64,000 bases of DNA from Endomychus coccineus (GCA_958510875.1 OY294070.1:3224001-3288000); one strand, 5' to 3'; shown: positions 35,401 to 50,400, numbered from the stretch's first letter. A program made the numbers and translations. The notes: generated by a model from the sequence alone, not told the origin.

Positions 35401-38400
35401 ACAAAGACATCATGTTCGTTTTGATTTTCGGATTGAGAGGCTTCAAACATGACTTGGAATGCCAGCAAGCTTTGAAGTGCTCTGCCAAATGTTACGAAGC
35501 CATTGCAAAGCTGCGTTATGTTACCTCCGTTTCCGTATCTTGTACTACAGGTTAGTTATTTTCACATTGGCAACTCAATTCATAAAGTTTGGCGGAGAAG
35601 GCTGCTAAGAATTGACAGGTGTTTCAAGTAGTTTCGACGACAATGGTCGAGGTTTGATGAGATGGTCAACTCTTAATAGCTTAACAGAGTTCGGAATTTA
35701 GGCTACGAGTTTGAGGACATCTAATACGACCAGGCAAGTCTATGTTTTTTGTGTTCGAACTCTTTTAACTGCTTACAGGTAAAACGTATTGCGGCGTAGT
35801 AGGTCATACTCTAAGAAGAGAATATACTGTCATCAGCTTAACAGTGAACAAGGCTGCCAGATTGATGGTGAATTATCCCGATAAAGTTACTTGCGACAGA
35901 CAAACTTTCCAGCATAGCAAAATGGAAGCCAAGCATTTCATCTTGCAAGAGTATAAACCTTTGAAAGGAATCTCCAATCCAGGTCCCGTGTACGAGTTTA
36001 GACAAGTCCAAACTGCACAGTAAGTTTTTCCTTCTTCACAACGGCTCTGGTCGTTCTTTATTGATGCCCGTCTAAAACGTTCAATAAACCCATCGCTGGT
36101 AGTGCAGAACTCACTCTAAAAACGGGCATACCTGCTTGAACCACTCCTATCTTCACCATTTGGTCTGGAACCGCGTGAGCATTATTTCAGAGCCAAAGAG
36201 CAGTCTATCCTCCAAGGACTCTATCGTCTAATTTTGTCTATCTAGCACTAATTGTCTCTTTTAGTGAACCAAATTTCAATGTATTGTGCCATAATATGGT
36301 TGAAGGCCATATGGCATTTGTAGCGTACTGACTGACTGGCCTCCAAGTATAATTTTTCTCTTTTAAGATCTCACGTGAGCACCACATTGTTGAGCCCTTA
36401 TCCATTGCTTGGACGAGACGAAGAACTGATCATGTACCAGAAACTAGTGAACTACTTCCTGGACACTTGTAGAAAGAAGAAAGCCGGGCGCGCAAATTAT
36501 AAAGACCGCGACACTAAGAAGATCAAGATGTTGATCATACAAGGTCACGCGAGACAGGGCAAAACAAGATTGCTGGAAGAGTGCGTTTTCATGACCAGGA
36601 AGAATGTACCGGTCAATAGAATTTTGCTACACAACAAGGATGAAACGGTAAAGATCTATTTGTCTATCAAACATAATGAGTGATCTGTCCAATTGTAGAT
36701 GAAACTTTGAGATTAGATTTCGGAATACAGAATAGAAAGGTATAGTGCGAGACTTAATGCGGAATGTAACAGTCGGCTTGGTATTTATAATTTCAGGTAG
36801 CGAAGGGTAGGGTATCAAAGGTCTTAGTTAATCTGCATACTCTTAAGGTTCTTTTAAGCTGTCACCTAGCCTTAATGGCTGGAAAGAACCTATATAAACA
36901 AAATAAAATTGGGGAGTGAAACGTGATCTGAAGAATAAATAACCCACTTTGTATTATATCGCCGACTCAGAGGTTGAAGTGAATATAACAATTGTACTCT
37001 GGCAATCAAAATGCTCTTACCCTGTGGGTCTGATATAAAAATTCCTCTCGAATACCTTGTAGAGGTATGGCACAGAGAATTTACACACTAGAGCTCTACG
37101 TCGGAATAAATTATGGGTGTTAACGAAGTGTCGCTGAATAATTTAAAGCGGGCTAGCACTTCCGGCACAAGTCCAGCGTTGTTTTACGCCCAGGACAAAA
37201 TATATCTCATGTTACACAAGTACTACGTTTAACATTGCTTCACAACTGGATTCTAAATATGAGCCAATTGATTGCTCCAAACTACCCCTACGCACGCAAC
37301 CTACAGCTCCAGGTTTGTTCCATTTACAATACTACAAGCTAAATTTAACGTAGGTTGCGCTCTTATGGAGTCCATTGAATTTGAAGAATTTCTTCATTGA
37401 CTGTACACTTAATGAACACAACATGATACATTAATTTAATCTCTATCTATTTACTTGAATTTAAATTGCTACGATACTGACTCACAGGATATTAAAATTA
37501 CTTATAACTTTATAGAGATATTATCTTAAAAACAATGAAAAAGAAATAAAAAAATATTTTGATTACTTTGAGTATGGAATCTAAGTAAAATGTATATGAC
37601 TTCAATTATTGTACACCATGGATTATTCCTCAGGGAGTAAAAACAGGCTGGATAAAAAATTAGTTTTTATGAAAACATTGAAGCGGGACCACCCTCACGC
37701 GCAAGGCTTAGAAAATATATTTAATTTACAACACCGGGGGCAGACCCCGCCCATACGTTATTAAAGCGACCTATATGAATGAGACTAGGCGCGATAACGG
37801 TCCGTGAAAGTTCTTTTCAACTCTACGTGGTTTTCACCTGTTTCAGGAGAAAAGATCCACTAACTAACTTAGCTAAGGATACTCTCCCTTTCTCTCTTAA
37901 TTATAGAATAATCACGTTCGAATCATCACTGAATTATGCCTCTTCCATATTTTATTTCTAGCAACCTTATCGAGCAATGAAGTTCATCTTGTCACTACCT
38001 TTGGGAATAGATGTCGATATAGGAAAGGCCGACAGAATCAAAATATTGAAAGATCGTCTGTGTCAAATGACGAAACCCGAATTGTTGTGCGTTCTCAATG
38101 ATATCTTCAACGTTGATTTTCCAGTGACATCTCTGTATGGATCGATGAACGATGGAGAACGAGACATAGCTCGTACAAAAGTGTTGAGATTCTTATTCGC
38201 TACCGTAAGTATCGCTGAAACTATTAGCGGCACGGTTGAATGGTAGCTCAGTTTTTGGGTTAGCACGAATCGATAATTGATCCAAAGTTATAGGGAAAGC
38301 AGGGCTAGAACCAATACCCTCTATAAACGCAAGGCCTGTACACTCGATGGTGACGTAACTAGCCAGAGACTAGTTTTATTCATTTTTAGGACATATATAA

Positions 38401-41400
38401 GAACTTCCTGTTTAAACAGTGTTGCACCACATTTCCTTTTTCTAATGCCTTTTGAGAGGAGTTTTTATATTCATTATTTTCCCCTAAGTTAATATAACAT
38501 TTATGAACTGGGCTGTGGATTTGGAATTTGGAAACTGGAATACTGCATAATTTGATTGGGTTTTGAATTGAGCCAATTATTCCTTATACATTTGAAAATG
38601 TGAACCGAATCGAATTGATAAAATAATGGTCTTTGAATTACCAACGATAGTTGACTTGTTATGTTTAGAAAAATTGTTCGTGGCTGCGTTATTGTCACAT
38701 ATAATACAGAATATTTTATATCCAGTTTGTTCTGATTTCAAAATAATTCACACTTACTACTGTACCACTACGATAATCTTGTTATGTTAATGTTGTTAAC
38801 ATGAAATATTTCACAGGGATAGCAATATTCATTGTTTCCGTAGACATTTGAACTTTTGGGTATTGTTGTAATTTTCCTTACAGCCTGAAGTACGACATTA
38901 TTTGGCATAAGTAGGTAAACAAACGTCAAAACGCGTAAGAACCAACTTTCACTTTGGACATAACACTTTTATACACGATTTTTTACATGTCAAAATACGT
39001 TCCAATCACACAAAGACGCCTAAGGCACATGTGCAATATATAATTTCCCATAAGAAAGAGTTCAAACTCTGTTTAATTATAATATTCATCACCTGTCACA
39101 GTCAGTATCGGCTACGCGCCATTAGGACCAAACTATACTGTCGTATGCTACGACTTTTCTTAAAGCATCTTGTTGATAGCGTCAAATAGGCTTTTTTACT
39201 GTAGAGGGTATTGGTTCTACTCCTTGGGGAGTTGGGGAGCCGTTTATGAGCCAACAGATTTCAATCTCAGCCGTCCGGTTTTATTTCAAATCAATTCTTC
39301 TCTTCCTGAGAAGATGATATCGGAGGATATGTTGACGTTGAATGCGGTACTAGGCCATAGTTGAAACAATTTAGCACATAATCCGCAAAAACAAGTAGTT
39401 CCATCACCTTCCTTTTTATGCCAGCGTAGAGTTAGGTGATCATTAGAAACATGGGCGATATGGTCGTAGTGTCTCTTGTTTTTGCAATTTTCCTTGTTGT
39501 TTTTCATCACAATTTCTCTAAAGACTCACTTCTCAGCTTTCTTTTTTCAATCTGTATTCTTTATAGCTCCTTCAAATTCTTTTTTATACTGTGAACTGGT
39601 TAGAATAGCGTTTTTTTTAATTTTTGTAATTGTTCCTTGCTTAACTTAAGGTAAAGGCATGATCAAAAACACGCTCACGTATTGCGCTAACCATGATTGC
39701 TCAAACCTCTCTAGAACATCGTAGAAAGGTGGGAGATCTCTCCCTTTTCTATAGATATTTTCATGATGGGTGTTCATCAGGAATCTCATCTGTTGTTCCA
39801 CCACGAGAGATTACAGATAGGCGGACTAGACGAGTTCAAACTAGTCACCACTTCTTCCTACTAATCTCAATTTTTTTATCGAACAGCGAAGTTGTGAAAC
39901 TATTCATCCTATGTCTATAACCTCCAAACTTTCAAGAAAAATACGAATGCCTATCTCCTTTACCTACATTCCACTGCTGGCTCACGATGTTCTTTGAACA
40001 TTATAGGGTTCCGTGTAGTCAAAGTGTATAAAAAAACTATACATTTGAACTTTTGCTTCAGTGTTTCGTTACTCCATGGGTGATAGCGATAGATAACGCA
40101 GATTACATGGACGACCACACGTGGAGAATACTACCTATACTTTTGGAAACCGACAATGTCTTTGTGCTCATGACCATCCAACAGAATTGGATACTTAACG
40201 ATTTGGCGCAAGTAGCGATAAAAAGTAGTTTGGTGAAAGTGCTTATTTTGAAACAAATAGGCGAACTTTTTCACGCCGCTCTCTCTTGCCAGATTTTGAA
40301 GATTTATGCTATACCGGCAGATTTGGAAAAGTGAGTATTTAATAATATGATGGAATACGATCGTTTATACAGAGTGTTCAGTAAATAAACTAGCTTCCTT
40401 CCTTAAGTAGTCATAGGCCTAAGAATCGCTTTTTATTTTAGTTTATACGATAATTTACAGTAAGACCTCTATTTTCGGCCCCTCTTAATCAAAATGTTCA
40501 AGTACTATTTGGGGATAATAATGTAAATAATGGGTTACCTACAGCTGGAGATAAATCAGAATTTAATAAATTGCTTTATTGTTTACACATTTCCATCCCT
40601 TCTAAATTACATAGATATTTGTCTCTATTGTGTTTTAAGAGTGATAAACTTGAAAAATGGTGACCTGTATTCCATATATGTTCGGCTACCGCTGATTTCA
40701 TCCTTATTTTTCTTTATATGGGCAAAATATTTCTTCTAGTTTGACCCACATAGCATTTTGAACACTACTCACAATAGATTTTTTAAATTCCGGATTTGTC
40801 GAAATAGATAACTTTATCAAAGGTGTTGCCCAAACGGTGTTGAAGCTTGTTCTTACATCTATGAACTGGTTATATTGCAGATGTAAAAAAGAAGCTAGGG
40901 AATTTATCAATAGCTGAAGAATGATAATGGAACTTTTCTGAATTTACTGAAGTAATTAAAGGTAATAGCCCTAATTTGGTTAGTTGACTACTTTCCAATT
41001 TCCTGTTTTCTTTAGAAATTAAATTATTGATCAAAGATTTGTGGAACCATTGTCCAACGCAATTTGCTGAAGTTTCTCAACTTCGTTGTCATAATTTAGC
41101 TGACTCAAAGGGTCGTTCAATAATCTATGAACTATACACAAATTTACTAACCTCCAGGAGGATTATGGGCATTTTTAATCATCATATTCGTGTTCAGCAC
41201 CTTTGAAAACCCCCCGAGTAACAATTTTGAGATAATTGGTTTTCAATAAAATTTCTAAATTCTCTGAGACCGACGTGGTACCAGGACTACTTAGCTCCAG
41301 GTGGATTATGGGAATTTTTAATCATCATATTCGTGTTCAGCACCCTCGAAAACAACCGAGTAACAATTTTGTGTTAATTTGTTAAGCTAAGGCATATAGC

Positions 41401-44400
41401 TTTTATCGCGGGCTTTGAGCGCGGCGACCGAATCAAGAAATTCCGTAACGAAAAATAATGTAAGACCTAAACACCTAACATGTGTCAAATTAATTAATTA
41501 ATTTGAAGTTTCTAAAAGTGAGAAATTTCGCTATTCTATACGAATGTTATAACACTCTAGCGCTTTAGACTCCGGGATTTTCACGTGGCCTATCGAAATT
41601 AGAAGGTTCGAATTATCTAAAAACATAATTGCATGAACTCCAGACGTCCTATGTGATTAGCTACGAACGAAATCATTTTGACATATGCCTCTAGGAGCTC
41701 GCTACGCGTCAGTTAGAGTTTATACGTTAGACGCGCGTATCAGAGACCTGAGAGTACCTGTTTCTATTGAGCTATTGCATATATTGCATATAGCTTTTAT
41801 CGCGGGCTTTGAGCGCGGGGACCGAATCAAGAAATTCCGTAACGAAAAATAACAGGAACTCGTTTATGTTGCGTTCTCTCGGGTGACTAATATTGAAATA
41901 TTGCATATCACGACAAAAAACGATAATTCTACATTCAAGTTTTATAATAATCGAAGGCAAGCTGCATCGACTGCATCTTTGTTGCAAGAATTCAAAAGAC
42001 TGCCTTTAAATAGTGTTCAGACGACAGCTCAAAGTGTCTTAGATTTCCTTAGTAATAGAAATGGCATTTCAATGATGACTTTCAATTGCCAAAGTCTGAA
42101 TAGTCACAAATACGATTTACAAGATTCAGTTACGAGACAAACAAATGTGTTACTTCTTACCGAATCTTGCATGGCGCATGGTAATCCGATTGAAATACCT
42201 AATTTCAATTGTATTATTCAATTCAAACGAGATACTGTTCCAGAAGGTGTGGTAGCTATTTACCAAAATAATAATAATGTAACTATTATTATGACTCCGA
42301 ATATTGAAATAAATATTGCACACGTTAGCGATGTTAATGTTAGGCGCTCATTTTTTGGAGATATTTGTGCGTGCTTATGCAAACTTAGAAATGGCCTACA
42401 CATAGTCATGGTAGCAATTTACATTTCTCCGAATCCAAAATTGGACGAGGTAGAGCATTTTATTCATCGCACTTTACTGGAGTACACTGAAGAAGGGTCG
42501 AAAATACTTGGTACAAATGGTAATAAATTTCCACTTATCTTGGCTGGCGATTTCAACATCAACTTCGCTGATAAAAAATCGGAGCGGTTGACAACTTTTC
42601 TTTCGGAAAAATTGAATTTGAAAATGAATAATGATCCACAAGAATCCACAACAAAATATGGGACCACCATTGACGCGGTATTTTCCAGATATTTAGAGGA
42701 TATCAAGTCTCAAACTTATGTCTCTTATTTCAGTTACCATAAACCTATAGTTTCAATGATAACAAATTCCTGAATAACCTACATGTATTGTAACATAATT
42801 AAAATATTTTAAACGATATTAACTTCTCATTTATTCAATAAAAATCTGTTTTCTTATCGGTCACCACGCTCAAAAAGTGTAACTTGAATTAATATCAAAG
42901 AAAAAACTTGAATTAATATCAAAGAAAAAAAATACTGCATAAATTAAAAATAAATAAATAATTATAATTGCATAAGTTGAGAAAAAATGCTATGCAATAG
43001 CTTCACCGCGGCAGTCCCCGAGTGCCACACGTATCTTTTTTTCAATAAAACCTGCTATGTGGGTCAAACTAGAAGGAACATTTTATCTTGTTGTAAGGAA
43101 CATTTTCCCATATAAAGAAAAATAATCGTGAAAAATCAGCGATAGCCGAACATATTTTGAATACAGGTCACAACATTTCTCAAGAAAGTTTATTACTTGT
43201 AAAACACAGTACAGATCTAGGTAATTTAGAAGGAATGTATAAGCGAAAAAGCAATTTTTCAAATTCCAATTTATCTCCAGCTGAGGGTAACCCCTTAATA
43301 GTATTCAAACAGGCACATTTTGATTTATAATTTAGTTTATTCTGATGATGGCTACTTGGTAGCCGAAAAGTCCTCAGTACTTTAATAGTATTTTTATTGG
43401 ATAAGAGTGATTATTTATTATCACTAGTGTTGAAGCCCATAGTGAAAACCAAATTTTCAACTCGATTTTGATTTCCGAATTGTCCGTCAGCTGCTTCAAT
43501 GTATGTCCGAAATCTCTCCAGGAAATTTCTTCAAACCGCGAAGAATATCGCTCGTATATTAAAAGGAACTTCTAACAGATCGAATGATTTATCCTGGAGA
43601 AATCTTAAGTAATCATGTCTACTAAGTTTTTCAAAATTATCACCATTCAACTAAGATGGAAAGTGTGTTTTTTCCTTGTGTGAAAGGGTTTCGGAACATC
43701 GACTTTCTGAAAAAAAAAGTAATTCCAACTTTATCTTTCCAGTTTGATTCAATTTCATAGTAACGGCAATCCCGGATGGATAGAGAGTTTCCTCATTATG
43801 TTGATACAAGCGGAAAAGCTGATCATCCAGAAAATGAATCTCAAGAGCATCAACAATCAGGGGTTGGTAACGCCTCCGTTATATATGATGCACCGGTAAG
43901 TGCACACAATAAATAACTGAGTGCAAGAAGTTGGTCAAGTAAGGTAGATATCGAAAATAATCAACATTGAACGTGGTATATTAACGTCTCGACAGTTTAT
44001 TTTTACATCTTTCTAAAAATTCTCAATTACGAAATATTGAAAGTTCCATGGATCTTTGAATGTTCTGCATTCACTGTCTACTTTTCGCTTCTTTTCCATA
44101 CTAGTAAATCACACACAAAAACAACAAGTCAAATCAAACTACTGTTTCGAAGATGTCTTTTAAATACACGAACACGTTCTAAGGAGTTACACACTACTTT
44201 ATTCCACAACAGACAATTTCACATCCTTTGCCTTCCGTAGGCTAACTGACTCGCGGTTGCGGTTCAATTGTTACTGCGCTTTCGAAAGTACTACTAGTGC
44301 TATCTGTTAGCGATAACGGGTACTACCACTACCTATTTCCGCGAGTGACCAACAGATGTAGTCAAGTGTCGCGGTCTTAACTATAAAGTGTAGTTAGCAT

Positions 44401-47400
44401 ATTTTCATATGTTCAAGGCTTAGCAAAGAAAAAACAATTCAATGGAAACATATAATGGAGGAAAAATCATTAGATGCTCCCAAATTGTATGTTGAAGACC
44501 CTTGGCATATTTACATTGACAGTTGCAGGGTAAGTGTTCGTTTTGTCTACAATGATTGATAAAATTCTCTATTTCTGTCGATGGATAGACTCGACGGCAA
44601 AGTCAGTCGTGCGCAGAGCGATTGTAAACGTCTGCAAATCCATGTTATTTTCTTTCAAAGCTCATAAAATCCCCGAAACAATGAATATCGATCACCAAGA
44701 GCCCTGTGGTGATAGTTTAGGAAAAATAGACGAAAAAAATGGGATTGCATTACGAGAGACGATCTAACTATGTGACTTAACGATTCGATGTTTATCGCCT
44801 GTAATTTGTTTGTAGTATGCTATTGTTCAATCATGATTGCGTTGTTCTGTTCAAGTTTCCAATAATGAATGACCGTTTTGCAGGACCCTCATTTGAACAT
44901 AGACGTACGTGAAGTTATCCACAAGTCGATGCTGAACGACAATATGATGCGCGTTGGCCTCTTAGCTGAAACGTTCAATTTATCCGACGTCGATTCTGAA
45001 CTGTCTAAAGATGTGATGATCTTGAAAACGTTCGATTCGTTGACATATCACGAACAGTTGCTACTGAAATGCAGTTCCGTACTGGGCGACACTTTTCCCA
45101 GAAAGATGCTGGTCTATCTGCTAACTTCGGATTCAGCAAGAACTACAGCTGACGGTGAGACATATGTGAGGCTTGCATTAGGTTAATCTTAATTGAGCAT
45201 GACCAATATTTTGTAAACAAACTTTCCATTTCGCCGGAGAAAACTACCATTACCATCTTCTCCATGAGGTACAAAATCGAGGTTCTGAAGAAAATGGTAA
45301 TCGGGGGCAAGTCAGTTGACTTTTAGGAGACGGTGAAATGAGATATTTGAGAAATGTCTAAAAAGTAGACCTACAATATATTTAAATGAGAGTAATATAT
45401 TATCAGAAAACCAGTTTGGCTTCGAAGAAGGTATTAGTGCACAAGACGCAATGTATAAGCTTACATCAGAGGTAACACAAAACCTAAATGACAATAATTT
45501 TATTATTATTATTATTATTATCGAACAGATCGAAAATACCTCAGTATAAATAAAACAATAAGTGATCCATTAACTATTAAAACCGGCATACCACAAGGGA
45601 CAGTACTCGGACCCTATATAAAGCCTATATAAATTCTCTTTTAGACCTAGATATTGATGGAAATAAATAATCTTATGCTTAAACGTAGACAGACTGCGGC
45701 TCGCGCTCTTGACCGGCTTATGTCAAAAACAGTGAGCGTAGCGAACGAAATCTTTCCTCCTTCCGGCCCACTCACTCACTCCGCCTTAGCCCTCTGAGCA
45801 TATGTCCAGCTAGTAATCTTAAAACTCATTTTAGCTGTCAAAAAATTGTTTGAGAAAGGAGTGTTATGTTGTGCCAAAGGAGATTTTTCAGAAGGTGGAA
45901 ACTACGTCCTGATAAGGAGCAAGATTGTAGATCCATCTAAAGATAACGTCATCAGATGTGACTGCAAGGGCCTAGATATTGACGGTAAGTCTGGCTTAGT
46001 ATATCAACTTTTTTTTAAATGAAGTGATATTTAACAAATTGAAATTTCTTGTTTTTATCTGTAAAAATGGAATATCTCAAAGTAACAGATATCTCCATTC
46101 GAATTCCAAAAATAGAATGTTATTTAATATATTTAACAATTATGTGAATTAGGTAAATGATTGTACACATGTAATTCATATGCTACAAATTTGTACAGGC
46201 TGATTGTTCCAGAGACTTGCGAGGACTTCCCAAAATACGCGTCCTGTGGATTTTTACGGTTCAGATCATCCAATTTTCGCGAAACGACATACACCCTATT
46301 GACCGATTCCCAGAAGAAAGAATTTCACACCAAAGCGGCCAAATATATTCTGAAAGAAACTCGCAAGTGCACGGCTTGTGGAAACGGCTATTTCATCAAC
46401 AGGGATCAAGGTCGTTTGGAGGAAGTAAGTCAGATAGAGTTATATAGTTAGATAGATAATGAATTAATAGTTTGAAATTTGTAACACCGTTCCGGGCTTC
46501 AGTGAATTAACATAAGGTAAATGATAGCTTAATTTTTGTTTTCCGCCATTAGGATATACTGAATTCCGTGGTTTATATATGGTAACGTGCGCATGATATC
46601 CGATATTCTGTAGTAGTCATTGGATTCTTAGATTGTACATTTGATTTTATCCCGTCCTAGGTTTGGAATCCACAGGTGAATTGAGAGATTCAAGTAATTG
46701 TACGATGTCCGAGAGTGTATATGTTCAAACCAAAAGGACATCTTTGATATATTTGTGCACGCTGTGTCAATCTCGGAAGTATAAGCAGGGGTGGTGAGAA
46801 CAATGCACGTTATAATACATCGAACTCTGATGATGGCTAATTGGTGGCTGGAAGGTTCTCAGTACCTGAACAATATGTTGTTTCTTATTTATAGTTTAAC
46901 TCTAGAATACTGTAGATGGATTCAGAAATTCTCAAATCTTCGTGGAACCCCAGAAATATTGATTTAGCCCAATGCCGATACAAACTTCCTTTACACTAAG
47001 TATAAATAGTGAGAGAAATAAAATGCTAATGTTGTTTCTTCGTCTTTTTTATATTCTTTATTTTATTTTTCTTATTGTTCTCAAGCCCATACGAAAGATT
47101 TCTAAGTTCAAAAGAGTAAAGAAATTGGTGCAATTCGACTCCGTGGAATTCCAAGAATTATTCACCATGGACTCGACTCCCTCCATTTCGTCATTTCCAC
47201 CCAGTAGGGGCACTACCGCTCACAGTGCTTCAATGTACGCACAAAGATATAGTACGATGAATACCAGATCTTCAGAGACTGAAGACCTCCTGATCAACTT
47301 AGGTTTGACCAAAGAAGAAACTTCCTTACGTAAGGGATGCACTGTTTGATTATTTAATTTTTTGTTAAATTGAAATAACGAACCTGTTGACTGTTTGAAT

Positions 47401-50400
47401 GAAGATTCCTTATCACTTGCGTTTTTTCAGACAATATATCAATGGGCCTCATTGGGCCACATACTATATTTAACCTGAAGAAGAGCTGGTCGCTGACGAA
47501 AACGTTTTCTTCGTTAAACTTCTCCGGCTGCGATTGTCATCTGATTTTGAATGCGATGCACGGCCAACTCAAGACACATTATAAAGGATCTGGTAAGGCA
47601 TCATCAAATGTTAAGTCTTCCGAAGCGAGAATCGGTCATTTTGGACTAATTTGATGGGTCTTGAACTATCACCGCAAATATTGCAACATTGTATATACAG
47701 GGTGTTTCAGTTTTTTCGTTCATAACTTCGGCAATCGTGGAACTTCTAAAAATAATAGGGGTCTTTCATATAAAATTTTGCTCTAAATCACTTCGTTTTC
47801 GAGATACAGGATGTTGAAATTGAAAAAAAAATTCAGTTTTTGCGAATATCTCCGGAACCGTTCATCATACAGAAAACAGCTTTTGTAAGCGATCTCTACT
47901 CATAGTAAGCTACGTTTTGTGCTATGAAAATTTTTTTTTTATTCATAATTGCTGAAGATTTTGAAGGGGTAGTGGTTGTTTTTCTCCCCAACTTCTACGC
48001 CACTGGAAAAAGTACGATTTTGAGATGCCCACTTGAACCGCCAATGTTTTCTACACAAAAAAGGGTTCTCTTGGTCATAAGCTCTAAAGTTGACCGTTTC
48101 CGAGGAAAATCAACTTTTGTGATGAAAAAAATTGTCAATTCTTTGAAATAAATTTTTTTTTTACCAATTAAACGAAATTTCTTTAAACAAGTAACAAAAC
48201 CAGAAAATTGACCATGTTTTTCAACATAAAAGTTGATTTTTCTCGAAAACGGTCAACTTTAGAGCTTATAACCAAAGGTATATTTTTTGTGTAGAAAATA
48301 TTGGCGGTTCAAATGGGCATCTCAAAACCGTACTTTGTCCAGTGGCGTAGAAGTTGGGGAGAAAAACAACCACTACTACTTCAAAATCTTCACCAATTAT
48401 GAATAAAAAAAAAAATTTATCGCACAAAACATAGCCTACTATGAGTAGAGATTGCTCACAAAAGTTGTTTTCTGTACAATGAACGGTTCCGGAGCTATTT
48501 GCAAAAAATATATGTTTTTTTTTCAATCTCGAAAACGAAGTGATTTAGAGAAAAATTTTATATGAAAGACCCCTATAATCTTTAGAAGTTCTATCGTTTG
48601 CCGAAGCTATAAACGAAAAAACTGGAACACCCTACATAGGTGCTTGCAACAAGGATTATTTCACAAGTATGCCCATCACTACCCCAACGTCAAAACCCAA
48701 TTTATTACCTCTTTTTAAACCGAAGTAACTTCTTGCCTCTCTGTTCTAGAACAGTGGATTCTAATGCTTGATTCGATCATAGATTATGCCAATATATGCA
48801 TTTCCAACAAGAATCCAACGGCAGCAATGAATGCAATCAAAGAAGCTCTACTCTTCATAGAGGTAATTGATTTGTATTATATTATAGTCATCTCTTCGTA
48901 GAATGATAGCTGCTTGAGAACGTTTTTTTTTTGTAGACATCGTCGGAAAAGTTGGTGATCCCTGCTTGGCAAATTCCTTTGCTCAGCGCCAAATGCTACA
49001 CCCTGTATGGCATAGTATTGATGGAGCTTGAACAGAAAGATGAAGCCTTTAGGAAGTTCATGCTCGCTATGAATAATTATGGTAAATATATGATAGCCGA
49101 GGAAGTATTTTTTTTAAAGCAAAATTATGGATAATGTAAGAGTTCTGGTAATATATGTTTGAGGGTTCTTATTCTACCCTTCTCGTATGAAGAAGTAAAG
49201 TTCGCAATAGATTGGAATAGTAGCATATTTTAGGTACTAATATTACTTAAAAACATTTCTCTTTGATTTGAAAAATTTTGGAGAAAAACGTATTATATAT
49301 AATGTATACATATTAAATTGTTTAGATTACGATGGGACTTATACAGGAGTCTCTAAACAATATTTACAAAAAAGAACGTATGGCCATAAGTATAATATTA
49401 GAAACAAAAACATTGTTTTGATTATAACCATCAATACGACTACAAAAATGTTAATATCTCAACTAAAGAAACCAATCATTTTAAAAGATCTATCTGGAGA
49501 TGATTCACATAAAACGTGACTCTCCAAGTCTATAAATCATAAAACAGACGTGCAATCATTTAGTCAGAATCATACTAATTCAATTAATTAAAACCCTTGC
49601 TGATCCTAGAATGCTGAAATAGCAATATCTCTGATAAGATCTGACAACCTTTTTCTATAACCTCATGAATTTTTAACATCTGGTTCGTAAGTGGATACTT
49701 GTGCGTTATATTTTGGTTTCAGTCTGATTCAAACATTGCTTGGAATGACTTCGAATATTATAAGTAGATTGCTATGTAGAGACTCATCAATTTCGTTTTC
49801 TGCAACTATTTCTGGAACATTCTATATAATAATATCCTATCGTCTTTCATTTTTATTTGGAACAATTCCACTATATGTGTATATCACAATTTCATTGGCG
49901 TGATAATGAAAGTATTTTCCTTGGATTAATGATTAATATCATTATATTGTAGTACTATGTTTTTTATTCTCTTCTCTTCGTCAAGGGTATCCATTTCCAA
50001 CCAAGAAGATCGCGTTCTATGGAAAACTGTGGAAAAAGAAATTGTATCAGAGGTTGGGTTTATATTTGATGCCAGACATCTTCGTTCAGAAGAGTATAAG
50101 CAGCTATACCGCTGATGTGATTGACAGTATTGCAGAATGCCTGTCATGGCTATGTAGAATTTTTATGGTAATAAAGCATGTATTTATTACTTGGTTGACA
50201 TAGTAGGCTAGTAAATAACGAGATTAATTTTGAATTTTCAGTATGTCGATACGCCACAGTTCAGAATGTATAGTTACTAAATCACCAGCCCGAAATTGTA
50301 TACTAATACTGCTACTACCAAATTGTTATTTGTAGTCCGAAGATAAATGGAAGCAAGCCGAATTGGCCGGTGTATGGAGTTTGACCAGAAGCTTGCAGGC

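Larger units (their letters stand above)
33840..36019 (+). other. ADCY10 exons 7-9: second cyclase domain (C2), metal-site degenerate
   Basis: C2 spans about residues 315-500. [14 protein letters not shown] has asparagine where an active half would have aspartate, and LIFGLRG lacks the second aspartate, as in known sAC C2 domains. [10 protein letters not shown] retains the lysine expected for adenine recognition, and [16 protein letters not shown] retains the Thr, Asn and Arg of the nucleotide site. The pattern is one active pseudo-heterodimeric site, C1 providing metals and C2 the base contacts. Confidence 0.88.
36368..40330 (+). other. ADCY10 exons 10-12: P-loop NTPase module
   Basis: Begins [20 protein letters not shown], the usual lead-in. 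The Walker A motif is GHARQGKT at about residues 575-582 (exon 10). Walker B is [13 protein letters not shown] (exon 12, aspartate about 701). The module resembles the STAND-type NTPase region after the cyclase domains in vertebrate sAC. Its function in sAC is poorly defined. Confidence 0.88.

Noticed and set aside
36627..36818. Minus-strand frame across ADCY10 exon 10
   Set aside because: It overlaps the exon end antisense and has no recognisable motif.
44037..44240. Small plus-strand ORF of 67 codons upstream of ADCY10 exon 14
   Set aside because: No splice context or motif, and it lies wholly within intron 13.
46199..46212. Alternative acceptor for ADCY10 exon 17 after TTGTACAG at 46191-46198
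   Set aside because: It breaks the phase with exon 16 and gives a stop at once. The acceptor GATTGTTCCAG, with the exon beginning at 46213, restores the frame into the conserved CGFLRF segment.
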